DNA from: Mucilaginibacter flavus
Lineage (GTDB): Bacteria > Bacteroidota > Bacteroidia > Sphingobacteriales > Sphingobacteriaceae
Length of the DNA: 64,000 nt
NCBI RefSeq assembly: GCF_030409315.1
Contig: NZ_JAUFPS010000037.1
Location: 1-64,000 of the forward strand
Direction of reading: 5' to 3'
This document shows positions 1-8,841 of the stretch, one piece after another. Under the pieces are notes generated by a model, which saw only the letters and a program-made list of their open reading frames with translations, was not told where the DNA came from and searched no databases. A program made the translations under genes and the position numbers. Position 1 is the stretch's first letter. Each line of letters starts with the position of its first letter.

Positions 1-73
1 CTGCCCTAAACAGGCTGGCATAAAGCCGCCTTAATAAAACAAAATTAAAAATTATTTGATAATTAACACAGAA

Positions 74-188
74 TCTCTCTCCGACTGCGTCGCATAGAGG
101 GGCGGGGAAATAAAAAGACTGTTTTTACCCTCTTTGCGGCATTAGCCGCAGAGAGGGTCGGCCAGCGAAGCGTAGCCGGGGTGAGTCG
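74..188. repeat. Dispersed palindromic intergenic repeat, partial copy
   Basis: The block contains CTCTCTCCG, then a CCCTCTTTGCGGC segment, CCGCAGAGAGGG, then CCAGCGAAGCGTAGCC and GGTGAGTCG. A related and more complete copy lies at 63791-63943 in the same orientation, with the same order of elements. No coding potential is evident. The left terminal GACTCACC arm seen in the other copy is missing here. The rest of 1-376 holds no gene I can support, apart from the purL promoter. Confidence 0.75.
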
Positions 189-351
189 TGGCCAGCGTTC
201 AAACCCACCGCATTAGGCTAAAACGAATATATCATGGATAAGTATGAACCAATGACGTCCCTTTTTATGCTATATGTTTACGTGAAACTGTTTTTAAACA
301 ACTTACACAAAACTCCCCTGTAAAAAGCGCTGTTATTTTTTAAAAAAACCG

Positions 352-359
352 TAACTTTG
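352..359 (+). promoter_or_regulatory. -7 promoter element of purL
   Basis: TAACTTTG matches the Bacteroidota -7 consensus TAnnTTTG and lies 17 bases before the purL start. No convincing TTTG -33 element is found at the usual 19-21 base spacing, so the promoter rests on the -7 box alone. Confidence 0.6.
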
Positions 360-376
360 CACCTTGAAACGAGGCT

Positions 377-3300
377 ATGATCTATTTCTTTTTTAACAAC
401 GCAGATACGGTATTTGCCGTACAAAAAAATCAAACGCTCAACCCCACTGATATTTCTAAATTAAGCTGGCTGTTTGCAGGCGCGACTTTAAATCCGGGAA
501 CCAATATTTCCGGTTTTTTTATTGGTCCCCGTGCCACTATGGTAACCCCATGGAGCACCAACGCGGTTGAAATTACGCAGAACATGGGCATTGAAGGCAT
601 TATCAGGATTGAAGAGTTCGCGGTAGTTGATGCTGGTTTTTCTGGCTTTGACCCAATGCTGTTTCAGAAATACACGGCGCTTGATCAGGAGATTTACACC
701 ATTAAAATTAAACCTGAGGCTATACTCGGAATAGACGATATAGCGCAATACAACAAACAGGAGGGTTTATCTTTAAGCGATGAAGAGGTTACATACCTCA
801 ACGGCTTGTCTGAAAAATTAGGTCGCAAATTAACCGACTCGGAAGTTTTCGGCTTTTCGCAGGTAAACTCAGAGCATTGCCGTCATAAAATTTTCAATGG
901 CACTTTTGTTATTGATGGCGAAGAGCAGCCAATATCGCTGTTTAAAATGATCCGCAAAACATCCGAAACTAATCCTAACGGCATCGTTTCGGCCTATAAA
1001 GATAACGTGGCTTTTGTAAAAGGCCCGGTAGTACAGCAGTTTGCACCTAAACGCCCGGATGTACCGGAGTACTACGAGATAAAAGATTTTGAATCGGTAA
1101 TTTCATTAAAAGCCGAAACACATAATTTCCCTACCACGGTTGAGCCATTTAACGGCGCTGCAACCGGCTCGGGCGGCGAAATAAGGGATAGGCTGGCCGG
1201 TGGCCAGGGTTCTTTGCCATTGGCAGGTACCGCTGTTTACATGACCGCATTATCGCGCCTGGCGCAGGATAGGCCATGGGAAAACGGCGTTACCGAACGC
1301 AAATGGCTTTACCAATCGCCGGTTGATATTTTGATCAAAGCTTCAAACGGCGCGTCGGATTTTGGCAACAAATTTGGCCAGCCGCTTATTACTGGTTCAG
1401 TTTTAACGTTTGAGCACGATGAAGACGGTCGTAAATTAGGTTACGATAAAGTGATTATGCAGGCCGGTGGCATTGGCTACGGCAAGGCAGATCAGGCTAA
1501 AAAATCAAAACCTGCTACCCACGATAAAATTGTTGTTTTGGGTGGCGATAACTACCGCATAGGCATGGGCGGCGCGGCGGTATCATCGGCCGATACCGGT
1601 GCTTTAGGCTCTGGCATTGAATTGAATGCCATTCAGCGTTCAAACCCCGAAATGCAAAAACGTGTGGCTAACGCCGTACGCGGTATGATTGAAAATGATG
1701 CCAACACCATTGTGTCTATCCATGATCATGGTGCCGGTGGTCACCTGAACTGCTTATCTGAATTGGTTGAAGAAACCGGTGGTAAAATAGATTTGGATAA
1801 ATTACCGGTTGGCGATCCTACCCTATCGGCTAAGGAAATCATCGGAAACGAATCGCAGGAGCGTATGGGCCTGGTTATCGGTAAAGAAAACCTGGAAACC
1901 CTGCAACGTATTGCCGACCGTGAACGCGCTCCAATGTATACAGTGGGCGAAGTAACCGGCGATCACCGCTTTACTTTTGAATCGGCCACTACAGGCGCCA
2001 AACCAATGGACCTGAAAATGGACGATATGTTTGGCAGCTCGCCAAAAGTGGTGATGCACGATAAAAGCGTTGCCCGTAAATATCAGCCTGTAACTTACGA
2101 TGCTAATCAACTAAACAATTACCTTGAACAGGTTTTACAATTAGAAGCCGTTGCCTGTAAAGACTGGCTGGTGAATAAGGTGGACCGCTGCGTAGGTGGT
2201 CGCGTAGCTAAGCAACAATGCGCGGGCGCTTTGCAATTGCCTTTAAACAATTGCGGTGTTATGGCACTTGATTATCAGGGTAAAGACGGCATTGCCACTT
2301 CTATCGGCCACTCCCCGTTATCAGCATTAATTAACCCGGCGGCAGGCAGCAGAAATGCTATTGCAGAATCACTTTCAAATATCATTTGGGCACCGTTAAA
2401 AGATGGATTGGAGAGTGTATCACTTTCTGCCAACTGGATGTGGGCCTGTAAAAATGAAGGCGAGGACGCCCGTTTATACGCGGCTGTAAAAGCCTGCTCG
2501 GCCTTTGCTATTGATCTGGGCATCAACATCCCTACCGGTAAGGACTCCTTATCCATGAAACAAAAGTACAAGGATGGCGATGTAATTGCCCCTGGTACCG
2601 TGATCATATCGGCAGCCGGTCATTGCGATGATTTAACCGCTGTGATTGAACCCGTTTTGAAGAAAGATGGCGGTGCTATTTATTACATCAACCTATCGGC
2701 AGATACTTATAAACTTGGCGGATCATCATTTGCCCAGATTCTGAATAAAATTGGCACCGAAACACCGGACGTATTAAATGCAGATAGTTTCAAAAACACA
2801 TTTAACACCATGCAGCAGTTAATTAAAGCAGGACAGATCCAGGCCGGCCATGATATTGGCAGCGGCGGTTTAATTACCACCCTGTTGGAGCTTTGCTTTG
2901 CCGAACGTAACCTGGGTGCGGATATTGACTTAAGCAGCTTAGGCTCACAGGATATCATCGAAACACTGTTTGCAGAAAACATTGGCATTGTTTTCCAGGC
3001 TGATAACGCTGTTGAAGAAGTACTTAACACCAATGGTGTTGCCTTCCATAAAATTGGTACCGTATCATCATCCGCCACGCTTAATATTGCAAACGCAAGC
3101 GGCCATTGGGCATTTGATATTGATCACCTGCGCGATGTATGGTTTAAAACATCGTACCTGTTAGATCAAAAACAAAGCGGACCGGTTAAAGCCAAGGAAC
3201 GTTTTGACAACTATAAAAACCACGTTTTAAACTATAGCTTCCCGGTTGGCTTTACCGGTAAAAAACCGGTGATCGATCCATCTAAACCAAGACCAAAAGC

Positions 3301-4036
3301 GGCGGTGATCCGTGAAAAAGGCAGTAACTCTGAAAGGGAACTGGCAAACGCCATGTACCTGGCAGGTTTTGATGTAAAAGACGTACACATGACCGACCTG
3401 ATTTCTGGCCGCGAAACAGTGGAGGATATTCAGTTTATTGGCGCCGTTGGTGGTTTCTCTAACTCGGATGTGTTAGGTTCGGCAAAAGGCTGGGCAGGCG
3501 CGTTTATGTATAACGAAAAGGCACGTATAGCCTTAGAGAATTTCTTTAAACGTGAGGATACCTTATCTGTTGGTATCTGTAATGGCTGCCAGCTATTTGT
3601 TGAGTTAGGTTTAATTAATCCCGACCATACCGATAAGCCTAAAATGCTGCATAACGAAAGCCACAAACACGAAAGTGGTTTTACATCGCTTACCATACAG
3701 CAAAACAACTCGGTAATGCTATCAAGCTTAGCCGGTTCAACACTGGGCGTTTGGATATCACATGGCGAAGGAAAATTCCAGTTACCATTAACGGAAGATC
3801 AGTACGGTATTGTGGCTAAATACGCTTACGAAAGCTACCCGGCCAATCCAAACGGATCTGACTATAACACAGCTATGATGTGCGATAAAACCGGTCGCCA
3901 TTTGGTGATGATGCCGCATATTGAGCGCTCATTATTCCAATGGCACTGGGCTAATTACCCACAAGGTCGTAAAGATGAAGTGTCGCCATGGATGGAGGCA
4001 TTTGTTAATGCCCGTGTTTGGTTAGAAGGCAAATAA
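377..4036 (+). CDS. purL: Phosphoribosylformylglycinamidine synthase (large, single-chain)
   Basis: Converts FGAR to FGAM with glutamine and ATP, the fourth step of de novo purine synthesis, in the cytoplasm. At 1219 residues it is the long form that fuses synthase and glutaminase, unlike the split PurS/PurL/PurQ type. The synthase part carries the ETHNFPT motif near residue 250 and a second AIRS-like half follows. The C-terminal class I glutaminase domain begins near residue 975; GICNGCQ supplies the nucleophile Cys1068, and PHIERSLF lies near the end. The ATG at 377 follows a -7 box closely and gives a normal N terminus. It is a single gene with a strong terminator. guaB, another purine gene, lies 35 kb away and is not linked to it. 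Confidence 0.97.
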   Translation: MIYFFFNNADTVFAVQKNQTLNPTDISKLSWLFAGATLNPGTNISGFFIGPRATMVTPWSTNAVEITQNMGIEGIIRIEEFAVVDAGFSGFDPMLFQKYTALDQEIYTIKIKPEAILGIDDIAQYNKQEGLSLSDEEVTYLNGLSEKLGRKLTDSEVFGFSQVNSEHCRHKIFNGTFVIDGEEQPISLFKMIRKTSETNPNGIVSAYKDNVAFVKGPVVQQFAPKRPDVPEYYEIKDFESVISLKAETHNFPTTVEPFNGAATGSGGEIRDRLAGGQGSLPLAGTAVYMTALSRLAQDRPWENGVTERKWLYQSPVDILIKASNGASDFGNKFGQPLITGSVLTFEHDEDGRKLGYDKVIMQAGGIGYGKADQAKKSKPATHDKIVVLGGDNYRIGMGGAAVSSADTGALGSGIELNAIQRSNPEMQKRVANAVRGMIENDANTIVSIHDHGAGGHLNCLSELVEETGGKIDLDKLPVGDPTLSAKEIIGNESQERMGLVIGKENLETLQRIADRERAPMYTVGEVTGDHRFTFESATTGAKPMDLKMDDMFGSSPKVVMHDKSVARKYQPVTYDANQLNNYLEQVLQLEAVACKDWLVNKVDRCVGGRVAKQQCAGALQLPLNNCGVMALDYQGKDGIATSIGHSPLSALINPAAGSRNAIAESLSNIIWAPLKDGLESVSLSANWMWACKNEGEDARLYAAVKACSAFAIDLGINIPTGKDSLSMKQKYKDGDVIAPGTVIISAAGHCDDLTAVIEPVLKKDGGAIYYINLSADTYKLGGSSFAQILNKIGTETPDVLNADSFKNTFNTMQQLIKAGQIQAGHDIGSGGLITTLLELCFAERNLGADIDLSSLGSQDIIETLFAENIGIVFQADNAVEEVLNTNGVAFHKIGTVSSSATLNIANASGHWAFDIDHLRDVWFKTSYLLDQKQSGPVKAKERFDNYKNHVLNYSFPVGFTGKKPVIDPSKPRPKAAVIREKGSNSERELANAMYLAGFDVKDVHMTDLISGRETVEDIQFIGAVGGFSNSDVLGSAKGWAGAFMYNEKARIALENFFKREDTLSVGICNGCQLFVELGLINPDHTDKPKMLHNESHKHESGFTSLTIQQNNSVMLSSLAGSTLGVWISHGEGKFQLPLTEDQYGIVAKYAYESYPANPNGSDYNTAMMCDKTGRHLVMMPHIERSLFQWHWANYPQGRKDEVSPWMEAFVNARVWLEGK

Positions 4037-4054
4037 TAAAAGATACACTTAATT

Positions 4055-4090
4055 AAAAACGCTTCTCATCTGTTGATGAGGAGCGTTTTT
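4055..4090 (+). terminator. Intrinsic terminator of purL
   Basis: A 16-base stem at 4055-4070 and 4075-4090 (AAAAACGCT...AGCGTTTTT) has a TGTT loop, only one G-T wobble and a terminal T run. It lies 19 bases after the purL stop. Confidence 0.9.
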
Positions 4091-4217
4091 GGTTTACGGG
4101 ATGTAGTTTAAGATCAGGAAAATCGCTTTTAATATTGGGGTATAATGTAACATCATTCAATACGCACAACAGGTAGCCGCTATGCGCAATGTCATTAAGT
4201 TAAGAGATTAACAGGTT

Positions 4218-4482
4218 GCTCCATCGGAGCAAAAGCTTTGTAGCACGCGAAAATTAATATTTTTTTGCGTGCCGTAGGTACGCTACACAGGTTTCGTACC
4301 TACGACACGGAGTATTATTTCCTGTTTTTTCTACAAAGCTCTACCCCCTATGGGGGAAAAAATCCTTAACTTAATGACAATGCGCTACGCGGCATTCCTT
4401 GACTTATTAAGTTGTTCAATGCCGCATGGCGGCTACCCGTTTGTAGCAGAAAGATGTTTGTTTTTTTTGCTCCATAGGAGCT
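4218..4482. repeat. Cluster of short palindromes in a gene-free stretch
   Basis: The gap between purL and the cyclophilin gene holds several perfect small hairpins: GCTCC-ATC-GGAGC (4218-4230), GCACGC/GCGTGC (4243-4248 and 4267-4272), CGTAGGTACG/CGTACCTACG (4273-4282 and 4295-4304), CCCCC-TAT-GGGGG (4344-4356), GCCGC-ATG-GCGGC (4421-4433), and GCTCC-ATA-GGAGC (4470-4482). The first and last are near-identical copies. Open frames across this stretch are driven by the repeats and have no support as genes. Confidence 0.7.
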
Positions 4483-4594
4483 ACCTTTTGCTATACAAAT
4501 CTTTAAAAGCGATTTTCTTGAGTTTAAGATCTCCCCTCTAAACTTAAACCAAAGAAAATAGTATCTTACTGCACCTTTAGATACTACCTCCGTC

Positions 4595-5173
4595 ATGAAA
4601 AAAGCGATCATCATTTTTTGTTTAGCCCTAACCTCATCCCTTACAACCTTTGCTCAAAACGCTATCCACTGCCTCATCAAAACCTCCATGGGCGATATAG
4701 CCATTGAGCTATATCCTGCTAAAGCGCCTGTTACTGTGGCTAATTTTATGAAATATGTAGATAAGAAAGCTTACAATGGCAGCAGCTTTTTCAGGGTGTG
4801 TACCCCTGTTAACGAAGCCCCAAGAAAAGTAAAGATTCAGGTTATTCAGGGCGGCAATGTGCCTGATAGTTTGATCCTCGACAGTATAAAAATAGAAACT
4901 ACCAAACTAACAGGTCTAAAGCATCAAAACGGCACGCTATCCATGGCCCGTAGCGGACCAAACTCGGCAACGAGTGAGTTTTTTATATGCATTGGTAATC
5001 AACCAGCCTTAGATTATGGCGGTGCCCGAAACCCAGACGGACAAGGCTTTGCCGCCTTCGGAAAAGTAACCGCGGGCATGGACGTAGTGAAGACAATTCA
5101 ATCTCAAAAAGATAAAAATCAATATTTGATTGAGCCTGTGAAGATTTTGGAGATTAGCAGAGTGGAGGAATAA
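4595..5173 (+). CDS. Secreted cyclophilin-type peptidyl-prolyl isomerase
   Basis: Predicted to speed cis-trans isomerisation of proline bonds outside the cytoplasm. The 192-residue product begins with a signal peptide (KKAIIIFCLALTSS, cleaved near TFAQ at residues 18-21). The cyclophilin fold is seen in GDIAIELYPAKAPVTVANF, then IQGG, then LSMARSGPNSATSEFFI and FAAFGKVTAGMDVV. The segment around FFRVCTP is longer than in the compact bacterial cyclophilins. The stop codon TAA shares its last A with the ATG of the next gene, so the two are probably translated together. Confidence 0.9.
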   Translation: MKKAIIIFCLALTSSLTTFAQNAIHCLIKTSMGDIAIELYPAKAPVTVANFMKYVDKKAYNGSSFFRVCTPVNEAPRKVKIQVIQGGNVPDSLILDSIKIETTKLTGLKHQNGTLSMARSGPNSATSEFFICIGNQPALDYGGARNPDGQGFAAFGKVTAGMDVVKTIQSQKDKNQYLIEPVKILEISRVEE

Positions 5174-5952
5174 TGCATAGAACACCCTATACAATAACTA
5201 TAGAATCAGTTGACCAAATTCCAACGGTGGAAGAAATTAGTAAGACTTCGCGTGATGAAAAAATAAAATTGATCTTCGGTGAGGCTCTAGTACACGTAAG
5301 AGAAGAGATAGGCAAAAAACTCAAAAATGACCTTTTAGGCTTTCAAGTTTCAATACATAACGGTCAACCGGAGATAAACATTGCCAAACTCATAACGGAT
5401 AAAGAAATTGACGACAATCAATTATTTTTTGAACAGTGTGCAAAAGATTATCGTGCTTTAGCCGAAGTGCTAATTAGTAAATTAGCTATTAAATTGAATA
5501 TCGAGATAAACTCCGCCTTTCCGATGATGTCATTTAATCCCTTCAAATCAAATAGAAAACAGATAGGAACAATTGAAGGCTGGCGATATTTCTTACACGG
5601 TTATCATTGTGGGTTCGAGCATAAAAAGAGTGGACAAATTGTGGAGGTCCCACTTGTTTTCGGACTGGAGTTTGGAGATTTAGACCCTTATTTTTTTACA
5701 AGGTTCATTAAATCGACCAAAGCATATTTTCCTTTGCCAGTAGCAATTTATGAAGACTACGCGGATGGACGGCGTATAAATGAACGAATGCTTGCTATTG
5801 GTAAGTTTGAACATATAAATTCAAACATAGAAAACCATACAGGCATAGCTGTTAAAGATAGAAAAAGAGTACCTATTGAAATTTATAACCCAGAGCCGGT
5901 AACAACTCAAAAACCTAAATTTAGTTTGCTTCGTTTTTTTCATCTTAAATAA
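5173..5952 (+). CDS. Unrecognised 259-residue protein, translationally coupled to the cyclophilin
   Basis: The ATG at 5173 overlaps the preceding TAA by one base, and GGAGGA just upstream is a good ribosome binding site. There is no signal peptide or membrane segment, so it is probably cytoplasmic. The N-terminal half (to about residue 110) is charged and partly helical. The middle carries an aromatic, histidine-rich segment, GWRYFLHGYHCGFEH at about residues 137-151, followed by a stretch with FGLEFGDLDPYFFTRF. That segment loosely recalls the DUF6896 pattern (a hydrophobic HGxxC core), but I cannot confirm this. The base composition looks more AT-rich than its neighbours, which could mean acquisition by transfer. 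No function is assigned. Confidence 0.75.
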   Translation: MHRTPYTITIESVDQIPTVEEISKTSRDEKIKLIFGEALVHVREEIGKKLKNDLLGFQVSIHNGQPEINIAKLITDKEIDDNQLFFEQCAKDYRALAEVLISKLAIKLNIEINSAFPMMSFNPFKSNRKQIGTIEGWRYFLHGYHCGFEHKKSGQIVEVPLVFGLEFGDLDPYFFTRFIKSTKAYFPLPVAIYEDYADGRRINERMLAIGKFEHINSNIENHTGIAVKDRKRVPIEIYNPEPVTTQKPKFSLLRFFHLK

Positions 5953-6031
5953 CAGTAACTAATGCACCGTCAAATACTCTAACCTGTAATTAGCGTGCCT
6001 CCCCTATGATTTAAATATTATCGCTAAAAGT

Positions 6032-6039
6032 TACATTTG
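6032..6039 (+). promoter_or_regulatory. -7 promoter element of the ECF sigma gene
   Basis: TACATTTG matches TAnnTTTG exactly and ends 9 bases before the ATG at 6049, implying a very short leader. It overlaps the alternative TTG start at 6037, which argues for the ATG. Confidence 0.6.
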
Positions 6040-6048
6040 CTTGCTACC

Positions 6049-6627
6049 ATGGGTATATATCAATCCAAAACAGATCTTCAGTTAATTCATCTTTTAAAAG
6101 ATGGAGACGAAGCTGCTTTTGAAGAAATTTATACCCGCTATGCAGAAAATCTTGCGGGCTTCGCAGCGTCAAAACTATTCCGACTGGAGGATGCAAGGGA
6201 TATTATCCACGATCTTTTTGTTAAGCTTTGGGAAGATCGCTTGCAGCTGGAAATAAAAGCCGACTTAAAATCCTATTTATTTGTAGCCACGCGTTACCGG
6301 GTTATAGACCACATCCGCAAAAACATTACCCGCGAAGATTACTCGGTAATGGTGCAATCATTGCAAACCTCATTTTGGCCAGATGCGCATCAACAATTAG
6401 AAGCCAAAGAGTTAAAACGTACTGTTGATGAATCGTTAAACGACTTATCGCCAAGGGTGCGTGAGGTTTACCAACTGAGCAGGGAACAGCATTTGAGCAT
6501 CCCCGAAATTGCCCAACAACTTAATATTTCGGAACAAACTGTAAAAAATCAATTGACAACCGCGCTCGCGGTTTTGCGTAAATCGCTGCCTTTTATTGCT
6601 ATTCTTTGGGAAATTAGTAATAGGTGA
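6049..6627 (+). CDS. ECF-type RNA polymerase sigma-70 factor
   Basis: Directs RNA polymerase to a small gene set and is normally held inactive by a FecR-type anti-sigma factor. The 192-residue product has region 2 (AFEEIYTRYAENL through DIIHDLFVKLWED, about residues 21-65) and region 4 with a helix-turn-helix (LSIPEIAQQLNISEQTVKNQ, about residues 145-165). The ATG at 6049 is preferred over the upstream TTG because the -7 box overlaps that TTG. The partner FecR and TonB receptor genes lie downstream on the same strand, but an opposite-strand dehydrogenase gene sits between, so the sigma gene is not in an uninterrupted operon with them. Confidence 0.93.
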   Translation: MGIYQSKTDLQLIHLLKDGDEAAFEEIYTRYAENLAGFAASKLFRLEDARDIIHDLFVKLWEDRLQLEIKADLKSYLFVATRYRVIDHIRKNITREDYSVMVQSLQTSFWPDAHQQLEAKELKRTVDESLNDLSPRVREVYQLSREQHLSIPEIAQQLNISEQTVKNQLTTALAVLRKSLPFIAILWEISNR

Positions 6628-6653
6628 CATTTTAATTTTATGCCATGGTCGCG

Positions 6654-7481
6654 TTATTTCGGAGCCAGATCGCCATACCAATACGCAGCGGTTACTCCTC
6701 CATCCATCAAAAAATCGCTGCCGGTAATGAATGCGCCATCGGGCCCCATCAGCAGCGCGCCAACCGTTCCAACCTCATCCGGAGTTCCGGCCCTGCCAGC
6801 TGCCGATATTTGTATCATGCGCCTGTAACCATCGCCGCGCGGTCCTTTCAGTTCATCATTTGCAAGCGGCGTAATGATAATACCCGGGCTAATGGTGTTA
6901 ACTCTTGCGCCACGTTTTCCCCAACGCACAGCCTCGGCCATAACCCGCAGGGAGTTACCGCGTTTGGAAATCTGGTAAGCATGCAGCGCGTCTTTTATCT
7001 GGTCGGGCTGCAGCATGGGTAGCTGAAGCAACTCTTCAACCGGAGTGGTTGCCAACAATGCGTTTTGCTCAGCAGAAAGTGGCGGCAAACGATGCCCGGA
7101 CTGAGATGCTATCACCACTCCTGCCCCACCGGCGGCTATCACATTACCAAATTCTTCCAGTACAAGAGCGGTACCATACAAATCAACCCTGAGAATAACA
7201 TGTGGTGGTGCCTGGGATGGAGAAACACCCGCAGCATGAATAACACCCGATACATGGCCCAAAGTGGCAGCCAACCCGACCAATGCGTGAACTGAGGAAC
7301 GCGAGGTAACATCCACAATTGTGGTGGTGACTTCAAACCCCGCATCGCTTAAAGTTTTTGCAGCGGCTTCGGCATTTTCCTGCCGGATATCGGCAAGTAA
7401 AACATGCTTGCCGGCGCTAACCCTTCGTACTATGGCCTGGCCTATTGATCCTGCGCCTATTACAACATTTACACTTTTCAT
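6654..7481 (-). CDS. SDR family NAD(P)-dependent oxidoreductase
   Basis: A 275-residue Rossmann-fold dehydrogenase or reductase of unknown substrate. The cofactor loop is GAGSIGQA (residues 9-16), rather than the classical TGxxxGxG. The catalytic pair YQISK gives Tyr169 and Lys173, with a serine at 126 or 128 in IASQSG. There are about 40 residues between that serine and the tyrosine, more than the usual 12 or so, so this is an atypical subfamily with an insert (about 130-165). ARVNTISPGIIITP and the GSDFLMDGG end are typical. It converges on the sigma gene with a 26-base gap and diverges from fecR across 189 bases. Its DNA looks richer in GC than the flanking genes, consistent with insertion into the locus, which I infer only by eye. 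Confidence 0.92.
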   Translation of the reverse strand: MKSVNVVIGAGSIGQAIVRRVSAGKHVLLADIRQENAEAAAKTLSDAGFEVTTTIVDVTSRSSVHALVGLAATLGHVSGVIHAAGVSPSQAPPHVILRVDLYGTALVLEEFGNVIAAGGAGVVIASQSGHRLPPLSAEQNALLATTPVEELLQLPMLQPDQIKDALHAYQISKRGNSLRVMAEAVRWGKRGARVNTISPGIIITPLANDELKGPRGDGYRRMIQISAAGRAGTPDEVGTVGALLMGPDGAFITGSDFLMDGGVTAAYWYGDLAPK

Positions 7482-7670
7482 TTAATAATTTTTATTACAG
7501 GTTTCTTTGGTCTTTTGAAGTTTAGAGTAATATAAAGGTCGGGCTTATTTTTAATTTGATTGTTATACCAATTACCGGATTATCTACCATTATTACTGAT
7601 TTAATTTTTTTTCATTTCCACATAGTACCAAATCCACTCTTGTCCGACTACTGCAAAAATCATTAAAACA

Positions 7671-8660
7671 ATGAGCCAGCAGGACATGGAAAAATTGCTT
7701 GACCGTTATTTAAGCGGCGAAGCATCGGCAGCCGAAAAAGAAAGGGTGGAGAAATGGTTAGCCAATATCAATAACCCGAGCGCCGAATGGCAGCAAATGG
7801 CCGCCGCCGACCGCACACAATGGCTATCTTTTCTTTATAGCAACATCCGGCAGGATATAGGCAATGAGGGTGCTAAGATTACCCCAATAAAACGGTCGAA
7901 AATTTTATGGCGAAGTATCGCTGCTGTGGCCGCGGCATTGATCATCTTTTTTTCGATTTATTTAATACAATCTAACAGTGATAACCAGGAGGCCCTTGTT
8001 GAGCAAACTGTTTTAAAAACGGCTACTAATCAAAAACAAGAGCTGGCGCTTGCCGATGGCAGCAAGGTTTGGGTAAATGCCGGATCGGAATTAACCTACC
8101 CTAAAACTTTTGACGGCAAAACGAGAGAGGTTTATTTATCGGGCGAAGCTTATTTTGATATTAAACACGATGTTACCCGGCCGTTCCTGATCCACATTGG
8201 TAAAGTAGTTACCACCGTTTTAGGCACCGCTTTTAATATTAAGGAAGACAAGGCGAGCCATACAATAGTGGTAACTGTAACGCGCGGCAAAGTAAGCGTA
8301 GGCAACGGTAGCAAAACGCTGGGCGTACTTACACCCAACCAACAAATTAGCTACAACATAGATTCGCAAACGGCTACCCAGGCGCAGGTAGATGTGGCAC
8401 CGGTGATAGCCTGGCAGCAACAGGAAATCCATTTTGAAGATATCAGCTTTGAAAACGCTGCCGCTATACTTGAAAAACGCTTTAAGGTGAAGATCAGCTT
8501 CGGCAACGAAAAGGTTAAAAAATGCCAGTTTACCGGTACCTCCTTAACGGGTAATAACCTGGATAAAATACTGAAAGTGATATGCGCCTTTAACGGTGCT
8601 ACTTACAAAACCAATCCAGATGGTAGTATCAGTATTGACGGACCGGGATGCGATCAGTAA
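7671..8660 (+). CDS. FecR-family anti-sigma factor
   Basis: A single-pass inner-membrane regulator that relays the state of an outer-membrane receptor to the ECF sigma factor. The 329-residue product has a cytoplasmic N-terminal part (DRYLSGEASAAEKERVEKW), one membrane segment at about residues 80-99, the periplasmic FecR domain at about 115-215 (ELALADGSKVWVNAGSEL, REVYLSGEAYFDI) and a C-terminal DUF4974-type domain at about 250-320 (FENAAAILEKRFKVKI, FTGTSLTG). The likely partners are the sigma factor at 6049 and the receptor at 8842. No exact TAnnTTTG box lies directly upstream, so it may depend on the ECF factor itself. Confidence 0.93.
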   Translation: MSQQDMEKLLDRYLSGEASAAEKERVEKWLANINNPSAEWQQMAAADRTQWLSFLYSNIRQDIGNEGAKITPIKRSKILWRSIAAVAAALIIFFSIYLIQSNSDNQEALVEQTVLKTATNQKQELALADGSKVWVNAGSELTYPKTFDGKTREVYLSGEAYFDIKHDVTRPFLIHIGKVVTTVLGTAFNIKEDKASHTIVVTVTRGKVSVGNGSKTLGVLTPNQQISYNIDSQTATQAQVDVAPVIAWQQQEIHFEDISFENAAAILEKRFKVKISFGNEKVKKCQFTGTSLTGNNLDKILKVICAFNGATYKTNPDGSISIDGPGCDQ

Positions 8661-8841
8661 TAATAATTCAATCTATTCATTTATAAAATACAGGAAAGGA
8701 ACACCATACCAACCGGCTCAATAACAGAATAGCGTAGCCGGAAAAAAATAATACCTGCAAGCCGACGGCAATCGACTTACAGGTTTCCCGGAATTAACCG
8801 GGGCTTTAAATCATTCGGAAATCATTAAAACTTTTAAAATT

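Noticed and set aside
4350..4614. Small reading frames between purL and the cyclophilin gene, both strands
   Set aside because: They run through short palindromic repeats, have no promoter or ribosome binding site and look like no known protein.
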